From NCBI GenBank assembly GCA_008921705.1, contig VFFE01007255.1, positions 1,543,983 through 1,607,982 of the forward strand: DNA of 64,000 nt. Reading direction: 5' to 3'. The notes below the pieces were generated by a model. That model worked only from the letters and a program-made list of their open reading frames with translations. It did not search any database and was not told the DNA's origin. Position 1 is the stretch's first letter, and the number at the start of each line of letters is the position of its first letter. This DNA comes from Burhinus oedicnemus. Its lineage: Eukaryota; Chordata; Aves; Charadriiformes; Burhinidae. Shown here piece by piece: positions 62,836 through 64,000 of this stretch. Made by a program: the position numbers and the translations under genes.

Positions 62836-64000
62836 CCATGAGGTAGATACAAGAAAGCAGAAGAGAGAGCAAAGAGAAACAAAATATTGGTCAGAACAGC
62901 AAGAGGTCCCCATAGTACCTCAAGCTAACTGACACGTGGAAAACTGTATATGTATCCCATTTAGTACTCTCCGTCTGTCTTCCCAAAGAGCAGAGCCCAG
63001 TTAGAGAATCCCTTGATGTACTTTGGGTGGTACTAAGTGATGCAAGAGCTGTCAGCTCTGGATGACTACGGTGCATCACATCTCATACCCTCAGCACAGG
63101 TCCTGTGTAAGAAGTCAAAGTGCTGGCAACAAAGACTCCTTCTTGTCTGCGTAAGTCTTCTTTGGATAAGCACCCTTCCTCTACACTCCTCACAGAGGCC
63201 AAGTATGAGGGCCTACTTGATAGTGTTTTGCCTGAAAGATGGACATGACTATTCTTTCTTTCCTCAGTATCCAAGGAGCCCTAAGACACGCAATAGACAG
63301 TTCTTGATACTACTTAACATCAGGCCTGCCCAAGAAGGCAGAAACCCTTTGGAAGGATCACAAAAGGAAAAGCAACTCTTACATAACTAAGAAGGATGCA
63401 TCAAATGAAGCAGTGGGATGCAGACCGAAAGCAAAGGAGGTGCTTTTTCCCCCTCCTCAAAAAATGCAGGTAGGCTCTGAAACTTTACCACAGGACACTG
63501 TAGATGCAGAGTATTCATTACACAAGTTCTTGGACAAAGAGTAAAGACCCAAACTTAAGTCTAGCTACAGTGTCCAGAAACCACTTACTAACTATGAGGT
63601 TTGGTCTTAGTTTAACATCAATTAAAGTTAGCAATCAGCTAGAGTTAATTTGTTATTGATACTGGGATTCATTGTATCACCAATATTGTCTAGTTGCCAT
63701 GGCTGGTAATTGCAACGTTAATTTGCCTGGATAGCTTGAAATGAGTAAATCCTGAAATGCATATGACACATTTTGAAGTGGAACAAAGTAAAGGAGATTT
63801 ATCTTTTACCAAAAAAACCCAAAACATCACTTTCTATGCAGAACCATAAGTTTTCCTTAGAAGCAGTGATAATTGAAAGCACTGAAAAGGCAGATACTTG
63901 TTCAGACAATTGCAAAAATGACTAACAGCATTCCAGTGCTTCCACTGTGCCTTCCTATGCATCACTCTGTATTTCCATGTCCAGGCTACAGCTAATAACA
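62836..64000. other. Unique DNA, no gene seen
   Basis: Overlapping frames on both strands at 62891-63390 (the longest 117 codons, plus) have no recognised motif. The rest is A+T-rich and featureless to the window end. Confidence 0.5.

Overview
This window looks like bird nuclear DNA. The best evidence is a well preserved chicken-repeat-1 (CR1) LINE 3' end at about 21928-22092, a second, older CR1 copy in the opposite orientation at 46327-46455, and more decayed CR1 pieces near 36485 and 9485. Around these lie very old amniote repeats: two MIR-type SINEs, LINE tails of L3 type, and short palindromic repeats. The sequence is A+T-rich by eye, has no CpG island, and contains one 20-base run of N, so it is a draft-quality assembly. 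Nothing points to a bacterium, phage, plasmid or organelle, and I see no CRISPR array, rRNA or tRNA gene.

I could not identify a protein-coding exon. The longest open frames reach only about 140-170 codons, none resembles a protein family I know, and the composition explains most of them. The best of a poor set is a 168-codon minus-strand frame at 27901-28407 that runs into a consensus-like splice donor. The window is best read as one long intron or an intergenic interval. I cannot name the locus or the species.

Layout. 1-9.4 kb: unique A+T-rich DNA with a poly(A) run at the left edge and a tentative LTR-like block near 3.2-3.56 kb. 9.4-23.9 kb: old CR1 coding-region remains, several palindromic ancient repeats, and the young CR1 at 21.9 kb. 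24-34 kb: mostly unique, ending in an A/C-rich and G/T-rich inverted pair beside the assembly gap at 33955-33974. 34-47 kb: the most repeat-rich part, with an L3-like tail, an exact 24-bp palindrome at 35780-35803, an old CR1, two MIRs in opposite orientations, a 261/267-bp direct duplication (41385-41645 and 43168-43434), and a minus-strand CR1. 47-64 kb: mostly unique, including A+T-rich stretches at 49.0 and 51.9 kb that could be conserved noncoding elements, and an old repeat at 62.75 kb.

No multi-gene system is visible, so there is no pathway or operon to describe. The observations most worth following are the local duplication, the exact palindrome, the palindromic ancient-repeat group, the hairpin-prone gap flank and the possible regulatory elements. 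None amounts to a clearly new biological system.
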